Of a stretch of DNA of 64,000 nt, positions 35,129-46,400 are shown piece after piece. This DNA is from Ctena decussata. Taxonomy: Eukaryota; Mollusca; Bivalvia; Lucinida; Lucinidae. The position numbers were made by a program, and so were the translations under genes. Positions within the stretch are counted from its first letter, which is position 1. The number at the start of each line of letters is the position of its first letter. The notes under the pieces are model-generated. The model had not been told where the DNA came from and made no database searches. It was given only the letters and a program-made list of their open reading frames with translations. The stretch covers positions 57,911,737 to 57,975,736 of the forward strand of contig OZ022505.1 in NCBI GenBank assembly GCA_963989385.1, written 5' to 3'.

Positions 35129-36333
35129 TCAAGGGGTTTTTATCCATTTGATAAAATGTGAATGAAACTTGTTAGTACTGTCAAGTGATTTTAAATCAGA
35201 GGGTAGGCTTTTCCAAATGATGGGTCCAGAGTATGTTAAACTCTGTTTAAAGATTCCTTTGTAAGGTCTTGGGGTAATAAATGAGGGTTCGGATGAAGAT
35301 CTTAGCATAGGTACATTTTCGTGAAGTATTCGTTCATGAGATAATTCACTAATATAAGGTGGACATTCCCGTTTGGAAACCTTATGCATAAACTTTGCTT
35401 TTCGAAGGTACAATCTGTAATAAATAGTTAGTATTTTCAATTCTTCCATACTTTCTAATGTATTTTCAACATTATAGTCCAAAATAATTTTACAGGCTCG
35501 CTGTTGCAGACGAATATTCTATTTAGATTTATTTGAGATGTTTCACCTTAAACAGTATTACAATAATCTATATGGGGTTGGATGTATGTTTTATAAAACT
35601 GTATTCTGTGAGTAATTGTTAAGAAATCTTTAATTCGAGATAAAAGCCATAAGTTAGATGTAATCCTTTTGCATATTTTATTAACATGTTGTGACCAAGT
35701 TAAATTATTATCTATAACAATTCATAGAACTTTACCATGTGTTATCACATTAAGTTCATCATCATTCAGATGTAGAGAAAGCTGGCCATTTATGAGGCTA
35801 GTTTTTTTTTGATGTGTTGTTACCAACATGACCTTGGTTTTTGTAGTATTGATGAGCATGCCATTACATTTGCACCATTTAGCTAAACTATCTGAGGCAG
35901 TCTGCAAATTTCTTTCAATAATGTCAAGTGATTTACCACTAACATACAGGGTTGTGTCGTCAGCATAAAAATCAGTATTTGCAGAATCAGTATAGAATGG
36001 CAAATCATTAATAAACATAAGAAAATGCAATGGCCCCAAAATGGAACCCTGCGGGACGCCGTCTGTTATCATTTCATCATAAAATGTGATATTGTTCAAA
36101 GATACTTTTTGTTTTCTTTTACTTAAGTAAGATATAAACCATGCCAGTGTGCCATTAGACAGCTTGTAGTGTATTAGCTCTTTTAATAGCAGGCTTTGAT
36201 TTACAAGGTCAAATGCCTTTTTGATGTCAATCATTACAGCTCCGATCAAAGATCCTTTATTGATACTTTCCAGCCATTTACAAAACGGACTGACTGGCTT
36301 GAGGTGCTGGTCTAGTTGGCCTACGGTTGACAT
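35129..36333 (-). pseudogene. Decayed non-LTR retrotransposon reverse transcriptase
   Basis: The open part (36333-35722) carries RT motifs in order: AVMIDIKKAFDLVNQ, ITDGVPQGSILGPL, FYADDTTLYVSG and MLINTTKTKVM. Downstream, the C-terminal continuation is broken by a stop just after 35722, another in the segment SRIKDFLTITHRIQFYKTY...DYCNT, and a frameshift before the frame 35482-35129. The tail there includes KAKFMHKVSKRE and SGPIIWKSLPSDLK. The order and the YADD box fit a Jockey/CR1-like LINE. The 5' part of the RT and an endonuclease are absent, so it is a truncated dead copy. Confidence 0.85.
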
Positions 36334-37340
36334 TTTGATTTTGATTCCTATCTGTATTTTGCTGAGTCACTGGAGTAATCTCTCGGGTATGACTACCTGT
36401 TGAGTTTCTGGTCGAACTTGCATCTGGTGTATGATTCCCAGTAGAGTTACTGGTCAGATTAACAGTATCCATATTTGCACGAGTTGTCTGGGTACTTTGC
36501 TGTGCAGGATCTCCAGAGGGATTCCTCACCACAACATCTCTGTAAGTTGAGGACCCTAACTTGGGGTTCTTCTTCTATGGTGGCATTAACTGTCACATAT
36601 TGGAGCTCTTCTTCAGTAGAATGATTGGATGTTGAGGTTAAAGCCATGTCTAGAGCTCTTTGTAAAAGAATGTCTGGTTTCGTATTTACACTGGTGAGCT
36701 GCTCCTGCAAGTGTTGACTTATAGTTTTTAATTCTTGAATTTGTTCACTACAGGAGTCATTTCATTTTGTGTATTGTTCATATCTGCCGGCATACCAACA
36801 AGTGATAATGGTGGAGACATGTAGTTTTGTCCAGTTCTTGTAGGAGTTAAGGTTTGGAAGATTTGACTTTCATTTATAATATCATAAATTTCTTGAACAT
36901 ACTGTTGATATAAATGTATGGCAAGTCTTAAGAAAACAGTTTCTCTCCACTATTTTTGTGCAGGTCCAGTAATGTACATTGTAGCTGCCTTGCTGTCAGT
37001 TGTCAGAGTACACCATTTTCCTCGGATATGAGTCTGATATGTTGCTTTGGTGCCACTTATTTGTTTTGGATGTAGTTCATTGTTTAAAGATTGTACAAAC
37101 TTTTGATGAGAAACGTACACTGATTCGTCCCTCTGTGGGTGTAACATGGTATAATATACAATTGAATCTATCATTAACTTTATTCTCACTGTTTATTGTT
37201 GACCTTCTGACAGGTGTTGACATTCCTATGAGAAGGGAAGGGGAGCCAGCTTCACTTGCTTGTGAGGCTGCTTCTGAGAAATCTTCTGTTCGTAACATTC
37301 TGAATGACACTTCTTCATCCACTTGTTGATATATCATATA
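36334..37340 (-). pseudogene. Decayed ORF1-like or unknown retroelement sequence
   Basis: Overlapping open frames continue 5' of the RT on the same strand. One is rich in Asn/Thr/Gln/Arg (NTDRNQNQNVNRRPTRPAP). Another reads GKWCTLTTDSKAATMYITG, a beta-hairpin-like pattern often seen near the start of molluscan retroelement proteins, then a stop, then WRETVFLRLAIHLYQQYVQ. Frameshifts and stops show decay. That it belongs to the adjoining LINE is inferred from position and strand. Confidence 0.4.
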
Positions 37341-37952
37341 ATTAATTTCTTTCTTTTTTTCTTTTTTTAAAACTTATTTCATCAAAACTTTTCAGATTTC
37401 AAGAACAATTTTGGCTGTTGATTCATTTGTTTACTTATCTAATTAATTAGTTAACTAATGTTAAAATAATATTCTAATCACAATAATTAAAATCTATTAA
37501 GCTCCTGGAGATACTTAGTCTTGTTGATCTGTGATGCCAATTTTAGCACCCTTTTATGAGTCAACATCAAAGAGCTGGTCAGTTGGTGTTTCTCACCACA
37601 GTCCCTTTGATACAATTAAGATAATCATTAATACATTAGGTTAGCTGCTTTAGTAATGGCTTGTCTGCAAAGTACTCCAGAAACACAGTATGTGCCGCAG
37701 ATGTTTCCCTGCCTTGTAATACAATTTCCAGAATATCACAGCAGGAGATAAGAATATAACTAGTATAATGTTTTGAAGTTTTGGTTAAAAGCACAGTTTA
37801 AAATTAATTTTTCCAAAATATTGATCACATATAAATATTCCTGAAATCAGCAGTTATATGCTGATATAAAATTCACTTTCATCACTTGCTTAAATCCAAA
37901 TAAAATTGAATAAAAATGTGAGAGCTGATTTTTCCATGTCTGTTCTCTTTCA
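37341..37952. other. No recognised gene
   Basis: AT-rich sequence between the LINE remains and a MITE fragment. No exon is supported. Confidence 0.45.
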
Positions 37953-38050
37953 CAGTCAAGACTCTGATCCGAATGAGAAGAATGCTCAGGCTGATCTGAG
38001 TCCTCTCTGGGCGCACATGCCACTTTGTTGGTTTTCTCGTGTCGCGGCTC
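37953..38050. mobile_element. Hairpin MITE family A, right-half fragment
   Basis: The right half only, ending TTTTCTCGTGTCGCGGCTC. Confidence 0.85.
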
Positions 38051-38222
38051 ATTTGAATTTGGTTTGCACCATGTCACACTCAAAACACATATAACTGACA
38101 CATCTAGATTATAGTGCATATTGTTTATGCGTTCTTATCAATTAATGATATTTGAAACCTGCTATACACCCGACTAAGAAGAAAGGTGGCCCTTAAACGA
38201 CAATACGTAACAGAACATAATA

Positions 38223-38424
38223 GAGCCGCGACACGACAAAACCAACAAAGCAGCAATTTTGCCCGGCAAAGACGCAAATCAGCCTTGCCATCAGCCAGCA
38301 TGATCAGTGTCTTCGCTGTGCGGGTGGAGCTAGCTAAGACCCGTTGCTACCCTTTAAGCGCACAACGCAGACTCTGACCAGACTGGGCGGATGCCACTTT
38401 TTTGGGTTTGTCGTGTCGCGGCTC
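38223..38424. mobile_element. Hairpin MITE family A copy with AATA target duplication
   Basis: Full length. AATA stands directly outside both ends (38219-38222 and 38425-38428). Confidence 0.92.
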
Positions 38425-38477
38425 AATAGCAGATTTATCAGTCACCAAATACACAACATCAAGTGCCTTATGTAATA

Positions 38478-39146
38478 CACAGTATCCGAACGTACTGTAT
38501 CATCTTTTCCGGTTTTCATAGCGTTGAATCGAGAGTACAAAATTCGCTTATAACCAGTAGTCGGAAATCATTATGTTTTGAGATTTTGTCCGGAATCTGC
38601 TGTGTCATGTATAGTTATTCAGCTTTGAAAATGTAAAGGGGTAAGTTTAATATAATTTGTTCTTCGGTCTTTTACTTTATTGCCCTGTACAATGTCGAGC
38701 ATGGGTGCATAGTAAATGGTACAGTATTCAAATCGCCCTTGGCATGATTCGAAAACCATTCTGAGCCTTTTCTTACATGCTTTATAAAAATCTTTAAAAT
38801 AAACGGAAGGCGTTATTAATCTACAGTTGGTTTGTTTTGATTGCAGGCTGATAGCTAGGTTTTGCACGACACAAACTCGTGTTAAATTAGCTGTTCGGAA
38901 TAAAATCTTTTTGACGGCCATGAGGTTTTCATTCTACAGGGCAATATAGTAAAAGACCGAAGAGCAAATTATATTAAACTTACCTCCTTACATTTTCGAA
39001 GCTGAATAAATATATATGACGCAGCAGATTCCAGATAAAACCTCAAAACATAATGATATCCGACTACTGGTTATAAGCGAATTTTGTACTCCAGATTCAA
39101 CGCTATGAAAACCGGAAGAGATGGTACAGTGCGTTCGGATACTGTG
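38478..39146. mobile_element. Foldback element, about 215-bp arms
   Basis: The left arm 38478-38690 (CACAGTATCCGAACG, GTTTTCATAGCGTTGAATC, CTTCGGTCTTTTACTTTATTGCCCTGTA) is mirrored by 38933-39146 (CTACAGGGCAATATAGTAAAAGACCGAAG ... GATACTGTG). The spacer of about 240 bp has an open frame without homology. It lies downstream of the NIDO-ZP gene. Confidence 0.92.
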
Positions 39147-39162
39147 AAATAGTTATGCTATG

Positions 39163-39240
39163 GTTTGTCGACTGTTAGAGGAGATAGTCCACGAGCTTTA
39201 GCGTGTGGATTAACTATTGCACAGTCAACAAACTATGGTA
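39163..39240. repeat. Small palindrome
   Basis: CTATGGTTTGTCGACTGT pairs imperfectly with ACAGTCAACAAACTATGG, with a GAGATAGTCCACGAGC-centred stem-loop inside. Confidence 0.75.
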
Positions 39241-39422
39241 TTACTGTTTTATACCACACTTATCAGTGTAGACCTTGCTCATTCTAAATATTTCGTGCTT
39301 AAGTTGACGTTTTCTGGCAATGATGATATAAAAAACAACAAATAGTTACAATATTATAAGACTAATCTATTTTACCTATTTTATATTTAAACCACAAACA
39401 AAACAGGTAGCTTTACAAGACA

Positions 39423-39428
39423 GTTTAT
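39423..39428 (-). promoter_or_regulatory. Candidate poly(A) signal of NIDO-ZP gene
   Basis: TTTATT on the plus strand gives AATAAA on the coding strand, about 300 bp past the stop codon. It is consistent with a short 3' UTR, but no transcript evidence is available. Confidence 0.3.
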
Positions 39429-39732
39429 TCTAGTTTATGGTTGTATATAAATGGTCCAACCTGTAGCCCGACCCTAACTTCTTTCATTAAGTAGAACTAA
39501 ATTACCTTTAGTCTCAATCTGAAGTGAAACTCCATAGAAGGACAGTAGTTTCTCGACTGCAGACGTCTCTCGATAAACGCTGCATTAGGATTTCACAAAG
39601 TGCAGTCACTTTTTGTGTATTTAACCATTTCATAGCGGTTACCTACCCACAAAAACCAGTTTTCACCTCACAACAACCAGTTTTTTCGATCATATATATG
39701 GCTGCTGTAGCGATGTTACACTATGATAATTG

Positions 39733-39861
39733 TTAAGATGTTGGTAAATGAAGTATTTTACAAAATATGGCAATTGCAACCAGCAGAACGAATAAAACAG
39801 CCACTCCTAATCCCCCGAGCACGATGTACATGTATAGAGCCCATTTTCTCTTGCAGATTTT
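39733..39861 (-). CDS. NIDO-ZP exon 11 (transmembrane helix and stop)
   Basis: A 129-bp coding part from acceptor TATACAGAACAG to TAA. It encodes KICKRKWALYMY, then IVLGGLGVAVLFVLLVAIAI and FCKILHLPTS. Phase 0 matches exon 10, and the new Cys completes the Cys cluster at the end of ZP-C. A second AG six bases upstream would break the frame. The basic CKRK is the only furin-like site seen before the helix. Confidence 0.8.
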   Translation of the reverse strand, partial: KICKRKWALYMYIVLGGLGVAVLFVLLVAIAIFCKILHLPTS

Positions 39862-42800
39862 CTGTTCTGTATAGATTCTGTTTGTTTCTGAAAGAATATG
39901 GATAGATGAATGGTTTGCGATTTTATGTCCTTTTTAACAGTGTTTCAGTTATATCAGGATGATGGAAGGATGATAATGAAAGACTGGGTGCAATGGAGCC
40001 CCGTTCACGGTTGGTATGATTTTCGCGATAATCCGTCTGCTTGTGACGGAAATCTTCCCAACGGCAAATTTATTCATGATAATGTCCTCTGTTATGTGAA
40101 TACGTTCTCGTTTCCTCCACGTAGTTTGACAATTCTCGGGAACATATTGGATAAAAATTTAGACACTTGTCAGAAGTTGGTCGTAGTCAGTTTACAGAAA
40201 AATTGTCCGACTTTGTAAGCTTTCAACATTTCTTGGACACGCATTTTCCAAGGAGAATACGTACATTTGTATGCATTTCAGTTTTTTTTACAAAAAAAAA
40301 GAGACAGAAAAGTCCGTAATCAAAATTTAAAGTAAACTTCCCAATTCAAATGAGAAAACCCGGCATGAGAATGTTTCCCCGGATTTTGAAGATTACCTTT
40401 CTCGTCCGAAATTTTCACTCTGGTGTATATAACTTGGCTTTTTACGTCAGTCGCATTTACACTTCTCCGTCTGCGTGTTGCACAAGACTAGAATAAATCA
40501 ATTAAAACATAAGGGTGATTTAAGTGATACTTAAGATTGTAAATTATACAATGTGAATTGATCAATTAAATATTGTTTAAACCAAACTTCATTTTCGTCT
40601 TACTATCAATTTCAAACAATGTTTGTCCATGTACACCAAAGTAATCAAATGTCCATTATCACGGCACCTTGGATGGTGAGGATTTGTTATCTTGCGATCA
40701 CAGGCACTCGACGAAACATTTGTTAAATTTCTAAATATTATCAAACGTTTGCTGTATCTATTTTCTACCTCTCTGTAAAAGTTCAAGTCAATCGGTTGCG
40801 AAATAAGAAAGATACAATTATCATAGAACAAGAAGGTGCGACACTCGGCCATTTTGATTTTGTGTTTACGTTTTGGTGCCGCATGTTTTGCCTCATAACA
40901 AGCATTTCAAGCAAGATACTTCAATATTACGAAACGAGCACATGTATCTGCACTTATCTAAAATCATTTCATGACCGCGAAGGATAATGCAAAATTTACA
41001 ACAGAAGTCTGAACCGGGATGAAAAACAGAGCAAGTTGACGGAAGTGGTCAATGCGCATGGTGGTCTACCGGGAAATTAAAAAATTGCGAGTCCGTTGAC
41101 TGGTCAACAACAGCGCAAGGTTCAAAGTCCATGTAATTTAAAAACTTTGATATCAACCGATTTGCTGCTATTATGGCGGGAGAGTTACGTCATTAAAGCA
41201 AGCGACTGGAATTTCCGTAGAAAATTCCGTCAAGCGAGAATAAAATCAAACTGGCGTAGTGTCGCACCCTCTTCTTTTTTTCTATGATAATGCAGAGTGC
41301 TAAATTGCAACTTCCTTATTTCGCAACCGATCGACTTGACAATTTACAGAGTAGTAGAAAAAAGATGGACATTTGATAATATTTAGAAATGTAAAAAAAA
41401 TTTCGTCGAGTACCTGTGCTTGAGATCATCGTGTAAGTTACCTCAGAAAGCCAAGCTGGAATTTCAGTTGCTATGCTAACGTACATTGACACCACACATA
41501 ATCGCGTGGCCGATCGGAACTAACAGTAACATGGCCACGTTAAGTAAGCGCATAATTAAATTTTTAAAAAAGTTTCTTCAAGAGCAAGGAACCCATCATA
41601 AAGAAAGAACATTGGTCACACTTTGAAGTTCGGTACTCGAACCTTATCAGTGACCCGTGACAAAAGCCAGTAAAAATAAACTGATATGGGAAGGTCATCA
41701 TGGTCTTCCGGAGATCCGAAGATACTGACTAAAAATTTGAAGGAGAAAGGGTAATTTTCGCATTCGTGAAATAAACTTGTTTTAACAGCTAGAAAATCTC
41801 GATAATAGAAAACTGTTATTTAATGCTTAGGCTAAGATAAGTTGTTATATGCGTATAAGTTCATCTGAATTATGTGTGCCGTCGGATGACCGAAGTTTAT
41901 TTTACAGATAGGCAGGTAACATTTCGATTAATATGCCTGTTGGAACTAGAACTGTCGGAGAATCCGACTATATCCCCGCTTCACTGCTTAAATCAAATGG
42001 TGTTATTTTCATTATAAAAAGCATAGAGAGAGAACTCATTGTCACAATGAATACCAAATATCAAATTTCGTAATCATATGACGTCGCAAAACGTGACGGT
42101 TTTGCAGTTTTTACGCCATTAATTTAGTGATAAAGACACATCTTTCTGCCGATAAATAAGTTATTCATTTAGTGAGAAATTCAAATTGGATTTAAACTGT
42201 ATTTAGCAGTATTAGCTCTTATGATAAAAATCTAACTTTCAAACTTTCAAATCTCAAATACGCCAATATTTTGTTGAAAAAATGTGAGAAGCTTTTGCAA
42301 TGAAACAAATATGTCCAATGTTAGAGTCAATTCCCTTGGTGTATCCACACACCTAAAAGAAGAAGAAGAGGAAACTCACATTACTGCACGGGTCATGAGG
42401 TAATGCATTAAAGAAACAGAAGTTGATTACACATCTGAAGAACAGCTTGTCAACATTAAGAAATTTAGCAGCGTCCATTGTTCCCGAATCGGTTATGAAC
42501 AAGCCAGCGGCAGACAGAGACGTTTCCTGGAACGACCTTGACATGTACCAGATAGCTCTAGGATCAGTTTCGACTACACATCTGAAAAGAAAGTATCCTA
42601 TACATTAGACTATAAACAGATCCCATCAACGCAAGTCATGCCAGTCCATTTCAAGCGCAGCATTTGAAACGTTTCGAGCAAAGTCCGATTTTGGGACTGC
42701 AGTGAAGCATATGGAACAGTAATCTTAAACCAGCCTGGTTCTATCCGTATCATGACTGGTGATGATCAGGGTCAAGTTGGTCAAAACTAACGACATTGGT

Positions 42801-43369
42801 TGTTGAGGTGGAACCGTACTATCCCTCCATTTCTTACATTTTCATTTCCTGAACGTAAAGAAAGCATATTATTAATTTTCAAACATACATGTAACTGTAT
42901 GCAAAACTGAAACTTGATGTTAAAAATATTATAATACGTAATCAGATGTGACGTTGCAAAACGTGACGGTTTTGCAGTTTTTACGCCATTAATTTAGTGA
43001 TAAAGACACATCTTTCTAACGATGAATAAGTTATTCATTTAGTGAGAAATTCAAATTGGATTTAAACTGTATAAGCAGTATTAGCTCTTATGATAAAAAT
43101 CTAACTTTCAAACTTTCAAATCTCAAATACGCCAATATTTTGTTGAAAAAATGTGAGAAGCTTTTGCAATGAAACAAATATGTCACTGTTTTTGGTAATA
43201 AAGTCGTAAAACACTTAACGAGTTGACCTCTTAATGAGCTCGTTAAGCTAACGATATTTTGAACAACCTGGCCCAGAATTGTTCAGAACTGAGTTTCATA
43301 TGATCAAACGATGAATAAGTATAATCTAAGAAATACTAAGCCAAATCTATAAATATAACATAAACACGC

Positions 43370-43412
<43 letters not shown>

Positions 43413-46400
43413 CATGCCATTATGAACTAATGTGCCAGCGTATTGATGAAAGGAATTTCCTTTGATTTGGTCATAAGTATATTGGATATGCAGTCTGAGT
43501 CCAGTATTCTTTATCATTTTAAGTATACGATATAAAAAATAAATCCCACTGTGCACACAACGTTAAATCAACATTGGATCTACTTTGATTCAAAGTCAAG
43601 ACGTTGAATCAACATTGATTCAATGCTAATTAAACGCTGTGTGCCTGCTAGGTAAATATTGAAACAAGTTATCATGGTGGGCCTGATCATGTATTTCTAG
43701 TATAGCTTACCCGTCTTGAATGAGTGCCACAGTTGACATGTCAAAATTCATTGTGTCAGCAACAGTGCAACTTTCAACATTTACCCTCTTTGGTTCAACT
43801 GACAAATAAATAGAAAATAAGCAGTCTTCAGTGAACCAGCAGTTTAAGCCACGTGCTTGTACTTGTAGACCATATACGTATCAGACTGTGCATTTGCAAA
43901 AACAGGCTGTCCTTCCACTGGATGGATTCCCTTGTAATGGCAATGTGATGAAATGATAGTGTCACTGGATTGCTGCATAAAACGAATATGATATCCAATA
44001 AACAAGAATATTTGTCTGTAATAGAAACACATTTGGGCCTTTTCAAAGGCAATTCTGGCATTTACTTGCATATATCATTATGCGGTCTCTCATACTGAAC
44101 CATATACACATGTGTAGTTTGTGGGTAGTCACATTCGTAGTTAGAACATAAGGAATAGTTTGCAGGCATCCATTTTGATATATCTAAACGTCTAGTTTAG
44201 CCCCTCATGGCATGCAGAAAGGAGTGGATGAGATTATTAGCACTACGATGACGACAATTACGGTGATTATCTGAGATGTCCCAACTTTTAGAATTTTAAC
44301 GGCATTTCTACCTACTGTTATTAGCAGTATTGTCGTAGATAACCCTCAGCTGTATCAGCTGGCCATGTCGCACTTCAGTGAAAACATCGTCAATGTTGGG
44401 AGCTTTTACCTGTAGCTCTAAAGTCCGGGAAAGGATCGGCATTGATGTTATATCTATATCACTGAAATATATAGAGGATCTTACATGAGTGCTCATGTAT
44501 TATTGAATTCATTAAACGAGTTTGGGAAAAAGATAAGATGCGAGGCTATGCCGAGCATCTTATCGGTTTTCCCAAACGAGTTTAATAAATTCAATAATAC
44601 AGGAGCACGAATGCAAGATTCTATTTATTATATGACACTGTAATCGCATTTTATTGGCAAATTTTGAACTAAAACGTCACGATTTCACCATTAGAAAACG
44701 CGACGTTTTATGGACGACAACGCATAACGTTTGGACGTAATTTGCATATCTAATCCACTAGCTGATTATTGTTTTTAATGCATGGCTTTATTACATTCCC
44801 AGATGCGACGGCATGTGATAAATAACGGTTGAGAAGCGTAACATGAGTTTTTTCAGTTTTATTAAAATAAGCTGAACAGCAACATTAAGCTGGATATAGG
44901 ATTCTATTTTTTTTTTTTTTTTTAACTATCGGAGCCCTTCTGGCCCAGTACATCTTGGACGTAATTTGCATATCTAATCCACTAGCTGATTATTGTTTTT
45001 AATGCATGGCTTTATTACACTCCCAGATGCGACGGCATGTGATAAATAACGGTTGAGAAGCGTAACATGAGTTTTTTCAGTTTCATTAAAATAAGCTGAA
45101 CAGTAACATTAAGCTGGATATAAGATTCTGTTTATTTTTATTTTTTTTTAACTATCGGAGCCCTTCTGGCCCAGTACATCTTTGTGTCTGATGCTGCAGT
45201 GTTTGCGGATATCTTTACTTTATATGTTAAAACTTAACGTTTTCACTCGGGCACACGTCAGTGTCAATTAATTTAGAATAAATTGAATTGTATACGTATG
45301 TATTTATACAAACCAAAATTTTCCAAGAAATACATCTCTCGATATCTCAAGTCGAAGTTCATCTTCATATACTCATATTTCAAACTAAAATTTTATTCTT
45401 CCGGAACCTTTACCTTGAGACAACAGTTGTTTGAGATAACGAGAGTTGAAATGTAGAGAAAAATAGGACACGTGCCCAAACTATACTAAGGGACTTTAAA
45501 AACGCACCATTGTTTATCATGTTATTTTACCCAGAGTTTGCAATATTGGAAACGTTTGAGCACTCGTGCGAGTTAGCATGGTTGAGTTCTTTAAGTCTGC
45601 AAACGCTTACAGAGAGTGTGCTACCATGCATAGAAATTTCGAGAAAATGGAAATTTGGTTACTTTTTCGCAATTTTTTTTAAGGAATTCACATTTTGTCG
45701 AATCTTACTGTTTATGAATCTCAGTGTAAACCAATGAAAAATGGCAAAGATCCTTGAAAAGGTGTTTTATCGATGTTCAAAAATTGGATTTTTTTAAAAA
45801 AAAAATAGGGTACAGTTCAAAATTTGGAGATGCCCGACTTACAAGCCGGCCAATTGATTGTATACCTACCCAGGTCATGAGAGTATGTCTTAATGTACCA
45901 GTTCCAGGCAAATTTGAATAATTATTCAAATGTCCGTTACATTCACTTCCGCTTTTTTTGCAAACAGTTTGAATCTTTGCAAAATGACGTTGGAAAGAAA
46001 GAAATGTAACCGATAAAAAGAGAACACAAAGCATGAACAATGAATAACCTCGGATTTTTATGTCATTAAAATCTTATCAGCAGTTACGAAATTGCAGCAA
46101 ACTGAAAATCACGCTTCAATCATCACTGAATTTATGCGAATTTATCTCCCTTTAGGAATATTATTAAGCCAAATTTTGCATTCATTTTGAAAGCTTGTGT
46201 TCCCGGTTAAAACTGGAATAAACCAAAATTACAATAGTTGATGGCTGTATGAAACAAAAATTCATTGTCTAGCATATCCACAGCTACAAATTGGTTCGTT
46301 TCTAAAGTCTCTCAGTATATATTATTGACGTAAGAAGGTAATTTGAGACATCAGTGTTTGAGATAGCGAGAGTCAACTGTAACTAGGTCCACCATGTTTC

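Noticed and set aside
39910..40218. Plus-strand 102-codon frame (DWVQWSPVHGWYDFRDN) with coding-like composition
   Set aside because: No recognised domain, it is antisense inside intron 10, and no partner exon was found. It is kept only as a possibility for transcript evidence.
43828..44071. Minus-strand open frames between exons 8 and 9 that could be an extra ZP exon with an acceptor at about 44014
   Set aside because: Exon 8 joins exon 9 directly in phase and gives the normal ZP-C order. Adding this segment would separate the GxLxL strand from the Cys strand.
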